From: Peronospora farinosa
Lineage: Eukaryota; Oomycota; Peronosporomycetes; Peronosporales; Peronosporaceae
Length of the DNA: 64,000 bases
Assembly: GCA_947646735.1 (NCBI GenBank)
Contig: CANTFK010000239.1
Coordinates: forward strand, 62,001-126,000
Direction: 5' to 3'
The translations under genes and the position numbers were made by a program. Numbering within the stretch: position 1 is the first letter of the stretch; each line of letters begins with the position of its first letter. This document shows, piece by piece, positions 52,001 through 62,356 of the stretch. A model generated the notes under the pieces. That model made no database searches and was not told the DNA's origin. It saw only the letters and a program-made list of their open reading frames with translations.

Positions 52001-52653
52001 AGAAAACGCACGGATAATCAAAAGCGTCACCTGGTCAAAGCGATTATTGGTGCTGCAGCCGACTTAAAATGCGGTCAAGTAATTGGCGTATGTCTGTCAA
52101 GCGTTCACGTAAGGGCATTGGTCGGCGCCCTCTGACACACAGGATTCGATTCGCTCTTTCAGCCTAAAGCGTTCATCGTTTATATGTTCATGGCTCGTGC
52201 CCCAATGCTGCAGTGATTATGCAGACTACGTAATACGGATTGTGTCACGATGTCAGAGGTGCAACGATTGATAATAATAGAGCACAGGAAGCTTCGAAGC
52301 TTGCAATCCCATAGGCAGAGCTGGAATTGCTACGGTTGATGCTGCTTTTAAAAATACTCATCACCTTTGATTGTGTTTGATCGTGACGTCCGCATTAGCT
52401 ACTGCGTTGCAATGTGGAGATGGATGTCATTTCGGAAGATATCGCTTATAAACTTCAATTGGGGGCTCAGTTTGGAAAATATATTTCACAGGCCACACCA
52501 CTAGTCTTCTCAGTGGAGCACAAAAAGCAAGTATGAACGTCGAAAGTGAACGCTTGACAGACGTACGCCATTTAATTGACGACACATTAAGTCGGCTGCA
52601 GCACCAATAATCGCTGTGCCCAGGTGACGTCCTTGGTCATCCCTGCGTTTTCT
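52001..52653. mobile_element. Non-autonomous element with ~108-bp terminal inverted repeats
   Basis: 52001-52108 (agaaaacgcacggataatca to gtcaagcgttcac) and the reverse complement of 52546-52653 match with few differences, including a 30-base exact core aagtcggctgcagcaccaataatcgct. About 437 bases of unique, non-coding DNA lie between. The long inverted repeats fit a Mutator-like miniature element; the 8-10 base target duplication expected for that group was not evident. Confidence 0.72.
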
Positions 52654-52763
52654 GCTGAGATCTCATGCTCTTTTGATGATGGTTTCAAACCTAAGTTAAC
52701 CTAATCAACCTCAATTGACGGCCGATGCTAAAGATCAGCAGCGTTGGTATCATCGAAGTAACA

Positions 52764-52901
52764 GGGCACCCTCCAACTATGCTGATAACAGTGTAGTCTA
52801 CCTTTACTGATGACAGTGTAAGCAGGTGCCTCAAAACCTCTCTTACATGAAGATACAGAGGAAGCTAACAACTAAACAAACGTTGTGAAGAAAATGAGAA
52901 C
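52764..52901 (-). repeat. LTR C end fragment, minus orientation
   Basis: Reverse complement of the last ~140 bases of LTR C (ggcaccctccaactat and gcaggtgcctcaaaacctc against 35150-35244). Cut at 52902 by LTR D. Confidence 0.7.
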
Positions 52902-53541
52902 TGTAACGGGGTTACACGACGGTTGTAGCGTCTTTCCGAGAGTTTACGGTTAAACTCCCTTTTGTATTGCATATAATGCATCATTATACTTCTCTTTAGA
53001 GAAGTATTAAGTATGAGCGTTAAGATACGGTATTCGGTAATACAGTATCTTATCGATTGGGATTCGATAAATCACTAACGCTGCATTAAGTACATCATAC
53101 ACAAATGTTTAGACGATACGTCGTCCAATAGCAAAGTCTGCATATAATAATTACTATTATAGTAATTAATCTAGTGTAGTGTACTTAGAGTAGGACTATT
53201 CATAAAATCTTAAAGCATAAATAAAATCAGTTCTCCTTTTAAGTTTAAGATCGCAAGTCGTTCTGACTTGCTCTCTTGTGCACTTCGAGCGTTGGTTCTC
53301 TGAACCTCTAAGTTTCTAGCTTGTTCTGCACTCTGTACGTTGGTTCTTTGAATCTTAAGCTTATTGCTTGACTGACTAAAAGTCTCTTCCCTCGTTCCTT
53401 AGAACAGGGTGACTTTAAGTCGTTTAATTAGTTCCTTAGAACTAAGTGGCTTTTAGCCTTAACTCTATTTAGTTCTCTAGAACTAAGAGGCTTCCAGCCG
53501 AAAGTCGTCCTCTGGGTAAAGAGCTGTGCAGCTCCGCTACA
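52902..53541 (+). repeat. 5' LTR of element D
   Basis: 640 bases from TGTAACGGGGTTAC to GCTCCGCTACA; the solo copy at 34379-35017 confirms both ends. Contains repeated ggttctctgaac/ggttctttgaat units. Confidence 0.93.
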
Positions 53542-53543
53542 CT

Positions 53544-53560
53544 TGGTACCACTTGTAGTC
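53544..53560 (+). other. Primer-binding site of element D
   Basis: TGGTACCACTTGTAGTC begins two bases after the LTR end, as expected; similar in form to the site of element B (both TGGTA then a TTGTAGTC end). Confidence 0.55.
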
Positions 53561-53601
53561 AATCCTACACCTGAGTCTTTAAAGACTGACCCTCTGTGAG
53601 G

Positions 53602-54602
53602 ATGGAGAATCAAAATCACCTCTCCGAGGCACAACGACTCGCCTTAGATAAACTATCGGCGTTCGTCGGGCCCGATCAAATCGAGGCCCTTTTAGCCCAA
53701 GGCCCCGAGGTTCTAAATGCTCGTCTTGAGGCCTTTATGCATTATGAAGCAACGCTACTAGGGCAGGTCCATGACCAGGCAGCGTCAGCTGCGCCTACAC
53801 AGTACATCCCGGTACCTGTGCCCGATGCAGAGCCAAAGGCTCGCCCACTTGTTTTAAACGTAAAGACCTTCGAGGGGAAGGAGGGAGAAAATCTTCTCCT
53901 TTGGATCCGAGAAGTTGAAATGGCAATGGATGCCGCCATGCTTGTATCAGATAAGCAACGAGTTGGCTTGACCATTTCGAAGCTCGGTGGAAGAGCTAGA
54001 GAGTGGGCTCTAACGAGCGATGTCTCTGTAAATTCTGCATTCCCCACATGGAAAATGCTTAAAAAGCAATTAACTTGGGTGTTTGCACCGCCTAATCAGG
54101 CTTATCGTGTGCGCTCAGCATCTTAGCTACCCGACAAGGTAAGAAAGAATTGTCGGATTATGTCCAAGAGTTGAGAACTCTCATTGCTGCTATGCAGCAG
54201 GACCCACTGGCAGAGAAAGTCCGAGTAACCATTTTTATGGAAGGACTTCGCACTGGGGTAGCCAGGACGGAAGTTTTCCGTGTCCAGCCTTCGACTTTCG
54301 AGGAGGCAGTAAGCATAGCGTTTAACGCTGAATTTAATTTTAAATCTGCTCGATATGGTCTGCCCTGGTATCAATCAAATACCTCTAACAGGGCGGAACC
54401 CATGGATCTCAGTCAAGCTGAAGAAGCTGAGCTTCAAGCTGCTGAGCAGCAAGGTAACATCCGTAGATGTTATATGTGCGAAAGCACTAGGCATCTCCGC
54501 CCTAGCTGTCCGTTGCAAAAGCATCGTTCAAATCGGCAAAGCCGAAACCCTGCTCCTAGCCAAAAGGCGAGCACCGCAGGGGAAAACGTCAGCTCCCAGT
54601 AG
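53602..54602 (+). pseudogene. Element D gag, one frameshift
   Basis: ATG at 53602. First frame to 54126: N-terminal helical region, then [21 protein letters not shown] and [13 protein letters not shown] (capsid core). The frame breaks at RVRS near 54115 and continues in 54130-54602 with LSDYVQELRTLIAAM, a Gln/Glu-rich linker and the knuckle CYMCESTRHLRPSC (Cx2Cx4Hx4C). Confidence 0.85.
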
Positions 54603-54731
54603 GCGCGGGGCGCCCAACTGGGAAAGAACTAAGTTCTGTTGGATCTTTAAGAGGTAAAGGTAAACAGGGCTTAGCCCCAGGTGGTTCTGTGGAGGCTCCC
54701 ATAGAACAAGATTACAAGCCAGGCTTGTTGG

Positions 54732-55250
54732 TTGTGTCGGCAATCGTTAAGGGTTTTGAGAAACCATGGTCAATTTTTAATTGACTCAGGGGCGTCAGGT
54801 AATTATGTCCGACGTTGTTCCCTTGAAGGAAGTCAGCTGTATGCTGAGGCGCTAGAAGAGCAAGAGGGTGACAGTATAACCGTGCGTCTCGCGACCGGTG
54901 TACGTGTCACCGTTCCTAAAGTTCCGTTGAACTTAGGTGTGAAGTTCTTCGACTTCAATAGCGTTGAACGCTGTCTTGTCCTAGATTTGGACTCGAGATA
55001 TGATCTCATTCTCGGTATGGACTGGCTGGAACGCCATGAGCCGTGGATCGATTGGAGATCCAAAACTTTAGGCGGAACGCGCAATGTTCCTAGCGAAGCT
55101 TTGGAGAGTCATGAACCCACCTTCGCTAAGAAACAAAAGTGCTATTGGCGCGAGCCATTAACTGATTCAGTTAGTGTGCTTGACATTAGAGTGTATGAGT
55201 TGATAAACTCCGATGTCAACAATAATATAGTGTCGAGCAGAGCTCAGTGA
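54732..55250 (+). pseudogene. Element D protease
   Basis: FLIDSGASGNYVRR carries the DSG active site; RYDLILGMDWLERHEPWIDW is the closing ILG motif. Frame is one base off from gag and from the repeat array that follows. Retropepsin of the Ty3/Gypsy type; homologous in both motifs to the element B protease. Confidence 0.87.
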
Positions 55251-55309
55251 CACTTAGTGTAACGGCACGTACTCCGTTGAGTGATACTCAAAGTAATATT
55301 GAGACACTG

Positions 55310-55780
55310 GATGTCGGTAATGACATCGGCTCTCGTATAGAGCAAGTTAAGGTCGATGACCTTGTTAGTAATATTGGCTGTAAATGCGATTTACTAGATG
55401 TCGGTAATGACATCTGCTCTCGTATAGAGCAAGTTAAGGTCGATGACCTTGTTAGTAATATTGGCTGTAAATGCGATTTACTGGATGTCGGTAATGACAT
55501 CTGATCTCGTATAGAGCAAGTGAAGGTCGATGACCTTGTTAGTGATAATGGCTGTAAATGCTATTCACTGGATATCGGTAATGACATCGGCTCTCGTATA
55601 GAGCAAGTGAAGGTCGATGACCTTGTTAGTGAAGTCACTGGTACTAGTGACCCACTGGGTGTCGATAATGACATCGGCTCTCGTATAGAGCAAGTGAAGG
55701 TCGATGACCTTGTTAGTGAAGTCACTGGTACTAGTGACCCACTGGGTGTCGGTAATGACATCGGCCTTCGCATAGGGCAG
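55310..55780 (+). repeat. Tandem repeat array in the pol linker, ~84-90 bp unit
   Basis: About five and a half units, each with gtcggtaatgacatc, ctcgtatagagcaagt and aaggtcgatgaccttgttagt. Encodes repeated [24 protein letters not shown] units in frame, broken by TGA at 55502. It sits between protease and reverse transcriptase, like the unrelated EQGLPHG repeats of element B. Confidence 0.9.
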
Positions 55781-57019
55781 GTAAGTGACAAGGGGTCTGT
55801 TGACCTTGGGGATGATAATATCCCAAGTACTTTAAAGAGTACGGTCTATTTAATGAGACGGCAGCGTCGCCAGATGGCGGCTGCGAGACGCAAAGCGTCT
55901 GTTTTATCGCATAGTAATGTCAGCGACCAGTTGTACACCCTGGTCAACGGAGTGACAGGTGATGTAGATGGTGAGGTTGACCTTGAGGCCCTCCCATCAT
56001 CAAATGCTCTCTTAGAGCTAGACGAAATGGCTGTGGATGAATTTCATCAGGCCTTGAAGGCAGGTGATCTATCCGATATGGTGGTCATTCGACCTACCCT
56101 CGAGCTGAACTCATCCTCGCTTGTCGATGAGACAGTCCTTAAAGATACAAAAGCAGCACTAAGTGCACGTAGTGGGGCATCTATTCTGAAGGACCCTTCA
56201 GATCCCTACTATCCTTTAGTTAAGTAATTCCAGGACGTGGTGTGTCACGATCCACCGTCGGTTCTACCACCTGATAGGGGTGTACGTCATGAAATTGACT
56301 TGGTTCCCGGAACCAAATACTGTGTAACACGGCAGTGGCCTTTACCCAAAGAACAGTGTGACGTCATTGACGAGTTCTTTCGTGCAAAGCACGCGGCGGG
56401 CATGGTGCGCGAGAGTAAATCTCCGCACTCGACACCCACTTTCTGTGTCAAGAAACCGAATGGTAAATGGCGTATCGTTCATGCTTATAATAAGCTCAAT
56501 GCAGCCACTATAACTGCACAGACGCCAATACCTAGAAAGGATGTTCTTCAGAACAATATGTTCGGTTGTACCATGTACAGTGCACTCGAATTGGTCGATG
56601 GTTATTACCAATTGCTCATGCGAGCTAGTGATATTCCGCTTACTGCTGTTAGTACTCCGAGCGGTATGCTCTGGGAGTGGTTAGTGATGCCCCAGGGGCT
56701 ATCTAATGCTCCGGCTACGTTTAACCTTTTGGTGACGCAATTGTTTCGACCCCATCGAAGTTATGCACAGACGTACTGTGATGACATTTTTGTCCATAGT
56801 CGAGCTGAACATGGGCGGTCAGATATTGAGAACCATATAGTTAATTTAAGAGCTGTTCTCGAGTGCATGCGCACTAATAAATTATATGCTAATGCATCTA
56901 AGTGCATCTTCGGGGCCGAAGAAATTCCCTTTCTAGGGTGCTTCATTGGGAAACGGGGCCTAAGAGCGGATCCCGCCAAGGTCAAAGCCATAGTCGATTG
57001 GCCTGTTCCACAGTCTTAG
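55781..57019 (+). pseudogene. Element D linker and reverse transcriptase
   Basis: The linker frame ends at TAA 56225-56227, in phase with the reverse transcriptase that follows. Motifs: [66 protein letters not shown] and the active site YCDDIFVHS. Stops at TAG 57017-57019 after VPQS. Confidence 0.87.
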
Positions 57020-58075
57020 AAGGACTTGCGTAAATGGCTTGGCCTTGCCAATTACTTACACAAGTACAGCGAGAATTACGCTGATATCGATCGGCCGTTA
57101 TCCAATCTCCTTAAAAAGGATGTGGAATGGTGTTGGCATGCCGAACACGAAGATGCTTTTCAAGCGGTGAAGGATAGCCTTCTTCATGCTCCTATTTTGG
57201 CTTTGCCAGACCCTGATCGACCGTTTAGCGCCGTCTGTGACGCGTCGGATTTTGCCATTGGCAGTGCTCTGTTACAAACAGATGATGAAGGCCGTGAGCG
57301 TGTAGTCGCTTTTGAATCTCGCCAGCTGAAAGCTGCAGAAAAGAACTATCTAGTTCATGACAAAGAGCTACTTGCGATGAAGTATGCCCTGGTCAAATTC
57401 AGAGTTCATCTGCTGGGCTCAAAGCCTTTTTGTGATCTATACCGATCATGCTTCGTTACGAACTTCGACTCAGTCGCCGCATCTCTCGCAGAGAATGGCC
57501 AGATGGCTGTCATTCTTTGCCGAATATAATTTTGAGGTGAAATATAAGCCGGGCAAGCAAAATGCTTTGGCTGATGCGTTGTCACGCAGACCTGACTATG
57601 AGCTTGCTCATGTTACGACGTTGTCGTCTTCACTTTTTGATCTCATTCGATCGGCGTATGCTAAAGATGATCACTGTATAGCGTTGCTACATGCTCTAGG
57701 CAGTGATGAGTTTAAAGACTCGGACATTAAATTGTCGGCACGATTACGTGCGAGCCTCCATCGATATTCTATCGATCAAGGGCTGTTGCACTATCGTAAG
57801 GATGTGGCGGATCCTCCGCGTATTGTGGTTCCTCACGACGAGGATTTAAAGTATCGTATCCTCTATGAGGTACATGACACCTCCATTGGTGGTCATTTGG
57901 GTCGTGAAAAGACCTATGGGGCAGTATGCCAAAATTATTGGTGGCCCAAATTATATAAATGGGTGAGCACATATGTGCGTACGTGTGAAACGTGTCAACG
58001 GGTGAAACCCTCACCCCATTCGGCAGCGCCGCTGGCTAGTTTGCCTATTCCCACTGGGTGCTGGGAGTCCATTAG
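57020..58075 (+). pseudogene. Element D connection, RNase H and truncated integrase
   Basis: In phase after the TAG: LRKWLGLANYLHKYS, CDASDFAIGSALLQTDDEGRERVV, HDKELLAMKYALVKFRVHLLG. A frameshift near 57420 leads into YTDHASLRTS, KYKPGKQNALADALSRRPDY and the integrase zinc finger (HDTSIGGHLGREKTYGAV, CETCQRVKPSP). The core domain with the DDE triad is absent because element A copy 2 begins at 58076. Confidence 0.87.
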
Positions 58076-58727
58076 TGTGGTGGAGTGGGATTCGCAAAAT
58101 TGCTGATGCGATCCCAACTCTCCACTGGCGCCCGGACGACCGACTAACGGAGGGGGTACCCCGATTCCGTGTGTATAGCCTTCCTCACCTTGTGTACCCG
58201 TCGGTAGGGCGGGTTGCTCTCTTCTCGGTAGACTTGAGTCGATGTTGAACTTGATTGTGTTAGGGATAGGTGGGGGGGCGATCGCGTGGAATTCCTCACA
58301 CGATCGCAGTTGTTCTTGGGGTGCTCTATTTGAGTCGCCCTGATCTCCCTTGAGATCGCCTTGTCCAAAAATGTAGATACTTGATCCGCTTGCCTTCTGA
58401 CCACTTGAGCCGTCTCGCGATCTTGTATCTGGACTTCTTAGTCCTCTGCGTCCAATCGCAGCTTGAGTTGTTTTGTTGAGAATTCTTGCAATCCCTGGCC
58501 AAACAATCCAGGGATATGACTTGCGTAGTAGGTAGACTTCCTTGAGACGTCGGGAGGCCAAAGAATCCAGCCCGGAAGAGAAGTCGACACGTGTACTTAG
58601 AAGCAAATTGAACTCTGTTAATGTTAACCAATCAAATACCAAAACCTATGATCTTGACTATCTGTAGCTCAGGATCTGTTGCCACGTATCGCCCTTTCGG
58701 AAAAATCAGATCTTGTAATGTGGTCCA
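58076..58727 (-). repeat. 3' LTR of element A copy 2 (core part)
   Basis: Starts TGTGGTGGAGTGGG on the plus strand and stays parallel to 30058-30734 (tggcgcccggac, tcgccctgatctcccttgagatcgcc, aaaaatgtagatactt, gccctttcggaaaaatcagatct). The far end is unclear: LTR sequence probably continues into the repeat block to its right. Confidence 0.75.
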
Positions 58728-58789
58728 CTCCAATATCGCCGCGATCTGGATCGCTACCTCGCTCGGATATAATACCATTTTAGTACCAG

Positions 58790-59060
58790 ATCGCGGTACT
58801 AAATAATTAGTACCAGATCGCGGTACTAAATAATTAATACCAGATCGCGGTACTAAATAATTAATACCAGATCGCGGTACTAAATAATTAATACCAGATC
58901 GCGGTACTAAATAATTAATATCGGATCGCGATACTAAATAATTAATATCGGATCGTGATACTAATAATTAGTACCTGATCGCGGTACTAAATAATTAATA
59001 TCGGATCGCGGTACTAATAATTAATATCGGATCGCGATACTAATAATTAGCATCGGATCG
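58790..59060. repeat. Tandem repeat, ~27 bp unit, about 10 copies
   Basis: Unit close to taccagatcgcggtactaaataat, changing gradually toward tatcggatcgcgatactaataat at the right. Each unit has a near-palindromic gatcgcg core. Likely in the U3 of the LTR or just inside it. A 26-base duplication (cgagatcgcgactcatcaatattggc) follows at 59366-59417. Confidence 0.9.
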
Positions 59061-59569
59061 CGATCCGCCGGATCACGACTTGTCCTCTTCACCGTTTCTC
59101 AGGTCATGTGAGATAGTTCATCTATGTGACATGTCATATCCACCATTCCAGTCCTCCATAGCGACGTGATCCACACCAGACCGTCCTCCACATGCTTGGA
59201 TGTACCCATCTTCCTCCTTAGCGACCGCGTTCACGCGGATCGCCATCGGAAATACTGGAGATCGCAATAGCGTAGTTTCTAGGCCATATTTGACCCCACA
59301 TAGAAGTGCAAACTACACCATTCACTGTTTTCCATCCTATTTGACATCGTCTTGAAACCTTTCTGCGAGATCGCGACTCATCAATATTGGCCACGAGATC
59401 GCGACTCATTAATATTGGCCATTTCGGACTTAACCGAAAATATGCGATCACACTTGGCGAAATTCACTCCTTCACTTCGCCACAATCGTCCCCTGCACCG
59501 ATAGCCCACATACAGTGTTGGCCTAACTGTGCACTGTCTCGCTTCACTCTTCTCGTCACTTCGTCCCTT

Positions 59570-62173
59570 ATGGCCAGATCTACACCCGAAAACGATCGCC
59601 ACCCCCAAACTGGTGTGCTCGTTACGCGCGATCCAACGATGGATTCCTCTACCGGATCGCGTATCCTGCTCCCGTCTACCCGGATAATCCTTCCTCCCGT
59701 TGCAGATCGTCAAAACGCGATCTCGTTGGTTTCTTCATTGTATGACCGCCTGGAAGCCCAGGATACCATCGTGGAAAGCTATCACTCCATGGAAAATGCC
59801 TTGCAGGAGCAGGAATTTCGTGGAAATCAGCTGGAGACGGAACTCAACTCGTATCACGAGTTGGTGCCTCGACTGTGCACATTCGTCTTGCGTCGAGATG
59901 AAGAGTTGCGTCAACAACTTGATGCCGCTCTCCACATGGCCGAAGGTCTCGACGAAGAACTGAACCAGCTAACGGATCAGTCTCAGGAGATCGCCGATCT
60001 GAAGAATGCCTTGTTTCGAGCCAATGCAGAGAAACATCGCCTGCAGGATAAATTCCGCCGTGAGGCGGCCAATCTTCAGCGAACTCTGGAAGGAAAATTC
60101 CGGCAGCAGATCGCGTCCCTCCAACAGCAACTGGACTCCATCCTCGCACAGCGTAATACAGCAGACAGTGCTTTGGCCGCTGACTTTCGACGCATGAAAA
60201 GCAAGGCATCCAAGTACAAGAAAGCTCGTTCTCAGGCCCAGCAAGCCGCGAAACAACTGCAAGAGACACTGAGCGCGCTCGAGCTTGATCATGATCGCCT
60301 CCTGAGTACGAGTATTCGGAACGACGCAGCTTTGGATCGACTTCGTACCGAAGTTGCAGATCGAGAGGCAGAGCGCGATCTGGCCATCCAGGATCGAGAT
60401 TTACTTCGTTCGCATCTGGCAGAATTGGCTACGGGCTTACTTCCTTCTCCGACTAGCCTTCTCGCGCTTTCCAATCCCTCGTCACCCAATCGCAAACGTG
60501 CGTCATCTTCACCGACTCTGGACGTCCCCTGTAAACGTCCCCGCAGCGCTTCCGGTACTTCTGCTCAATCTGCGACCTCGGAGGGATCTGGCATTCCAGC
60601 GCGATCTGGGACTTCGACGCGATCTGAAATTCCGGCACAATCCGGTACTTCGGCACAGTCTAATACTTTGGCGCGATCTGGTACTTCGGCGCGATCTGGG
60701 ACTTCGGCGCGATCTGGTACTCCACCGCGATCTGGTAACTTAACGCGATCTGGCACTCCGGCGCGATCTGGTACTTCAGCGCGATCTGGCACTTCAGCGC
60801 GATCTGGTATTTCCCCGCGATCTGGTACTCCGGCGCGATCTGATACTTCAGCGCGATCTGGTACTCCGCCGCGATCTGGTAATTTAACGCGATCTGGTAC
60901 TCCGGCGCGATCTGGGACTTCGACGCGATCTGGTACCTCAGAACGGTCTGCCAAGTCGGTGCGATCCGTTATTACAACGCGACCCAATGTTTCGTCGAAA
61001 GCTAAAAAGAAACGCAAAACGTGTCCCTCGCCTTCGCCTGACTCTGAGTATGACGGCTGGTCTTCCGATCCCGAGGACGCTACACTTGCTGCTCTATCCG
61101 GATCGCGTTCAACCGCGAGGCGTCGCAACACCACGACGAAACTCTCTGGCAACACCGGATCGTCTCAGTCCCCTATCATAATTCACAATGGTAGCCCACC
61201 CTCCAAAAAATCACCAGTCTCGAGTCCTGCTACGCCCCCTAGCCTTACGACCAAGATTTCTAAGGTCGACCTTTTTGGCGAACCTTCTAGCGACTCGGAC
61301 GGGAAGATTAGCGTTTCCAGTGACATCCGTGAAGATATAAACCAGTTGCTCACTCCCGCTCAATACGCCGACCTGCCTGATCTCCAAAAATCACGTGATG
61401 CGTGGATCCCAGGATATCGTGAGCGAAAGCCCCGATCGTCAACTCAGGTCGCTCCATGGTCCGCCCGACGGGTCAGTCTGACCAGTGTTGCCGAATTGGG
61501 AGTGGAGTTCTTCTATCGACACTTGTCCCGACCGAGAGGGTATATCTTCACCCCTCAAGCCAATCCCAAATCTCTTCTTGATTCTGAGTGGATTCCCCGA
61601 CTGATCACCCCGGCACAAGTTACTGCGCTTTACGATCAGAAACCGTGGAACGTCACTCGTCGGCCGATTGCTCCCATCTCTTTCCCTCTGACCGGTTGGT
61701 TCAAAGATCTGGCGGACATTTACCTGGAATATGAAGATCGCCATAGGCAAGCCTTGTGGGAGGCAACCCACTTCCTGTATATCTCCCGCGAACATCGGAA
61801 GGAGTATCCAGAGCTGGCGCAATTTTGTCAGCAACGCAAGCAGCGTCGGTCGAGATCTGGACCCCGCTGGAAGACTATTCTTCGCGTTATTCTCCAAGGG
61901 ATGATCGAAGGACACTGTGATCTGGACATTTTGTTGGATCCATACTTCCTCCACTTTCCAGTGTACGCAGAAGTGCGACCATGGTATCCTGGTTTGGATT
62001 GCAAGCAGAAAAACATTCCCAACCTGATTACTGCACTGTCGTTATTGGATTCTGCGGAGCCTTGGCGGAACCAATATCGGTCCTCAATCGCGGATCACCC
62101 CGGTTCATCCCTCGCCCGTTTATCCAGTAAATTCTTTCCCAAACAGCAGTCGGGATCCGATAACACTTCTTGA
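59570..62173 (+). CDS. Antisense ORF of element A copy 2: coiled-coil/repeat protein
   Basis: 867 residues from ATG 59570 (the longer frame only adds a TTG start), opposite in strand to pol. Parts: residues ~50-290 are a long coiled coil (heptads of Leu, Gln, Glu, Arg); ~345-470 are low-complexity Arg-Ser-Gly-Thr repeats of 5-6 residues, about 25 units; ~480-490 are basic (KAKKKRK), a likely nuclear signal; ~570-867 are a compact conserved domain with DLFGEPSSDSD, HLSRPRGYIF, HRQALWEATHFLY, RSGPRWKTIL, CDLDILLDPYFLHFP and WYPGL. The same domain is found in the broken copy at 11885-13381. Ends 183 bases from the pol stop. No known family recognised; a nuclear scaffold or DNA/RNA-binding accessory role is only a guess. 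Confidence 0.82.
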   Translation: MARSTPENDRHPQTGVLVTRDPTMDSSTGSRILLPSTRIILPPVADRQNAISLVSSLYDRLEAQDTIVESYHSMENALQEQEFRGNQLETELNSYHELVPRLCTFVLRRDEELRQQLDAALHMAEGLDEELNQLTDQSQEIADLKNALFRANAEKHRLQDKFRREAANLQRTLEGKFRQQIASLQQQLDSILAQRNTADSALAADFRRMKSKASKYKKARSQAQQAAKQLQETLSALELDHDRLLSTSIRNDAALDRLRTEVADREAERDLAIQDRDLLRSHLAELATGLLPSPTSLLALSNPSSPNRKRASSSPTLDVPCKRPRSASGTSAQSATSEGSGIPARSGTSTRSEIPAQSGTSAQSNTLARSGTSARSGTSARSGTPPRSGNLTRSGTPARSGTSARSGTSARSGISPRSGTPARSDTSARSGTPPRSGNLTRSGTPARSGTSTRSGTSERSAKSVRSVITTRPNVSSKAKKKRKTCPSPSPDSEYDGWSSDPEDATLAALSGSRSTARRRNTTTKLSGNTGSSQSPIIIHNGSPPSKKSPVSSPATPPSLTTKISKVDLFGEPSSDSDGKISVSSDIREDINQLLTPAQYADLPDLQKSRDAWIPGYRERKPRSSTQVAPWSARRVSLTSVAELGVEFFYRHLSRPRGYIFTPQANPKSLLDSEWIPRLITPAQVTALYDQKPWNVTRRPIAPISFPLTGWFKDLADIYLEYEDRHRQALWEATHFLYISREHRKEYPELAQFCQQRKQRRSRSGPRWKTILRVILQGMIEGHCDLDILLDPYFLHFPVYAEVRPWYPGLDCKQKNIPNLITALSLLDSAEPWRNQYRSSIADHPGSSLARLSSKFFPKQQSGSDNTS

Positions 62174-62356
62174 TCGTTCAATACAATTCCATTTTGTTCC
62201 TCCTTTTCGTTAAAATTGTCTTCTTTTGTTGGGCTTCTTTAGCCGCGATCTCGTCTTCCAGACCTTCGATCGCCATACTCATTACACACAAATTTCCTTT
62301 CCACCATCCTATGCAACCTTCTTGCATATTATACCATCCCCAACACTCGATCTTCG

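Larger units (their letters stand above)
52902..58075 (+). mobile_element. Gypsy element D, 3'-truncated
   Basis: 5' LTR, primer site, gag, protease, linker repeat array, reverse transcriptase, RNase H and the integrase start, on the plus strand; lost beyond 58075 where element A copy 2 begins. Relative of element B (both encode [19 protein letters not shown] starts). Inserted, like the solo LTR at 34379, into an LTR C. Broken by several stops and frameshifts. Confidence 0.9.

Noticed and set aside
58790..59060. Regular ~27-bp repeats that resemble a CRISPR array
   Set aside because: There are no unique spacers; the units are contiguous and drift gradually, and the context is a eukaryotic LTR retroelement.
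60565..61155. Minus-strand ORF with repeated VPDRAEVPDRAG peptides
   Set aside because: Reverse reading of the Arg-Ser-Gly-Thr coding repeat; it would be in the sense direction of the element but has no start context or domain.
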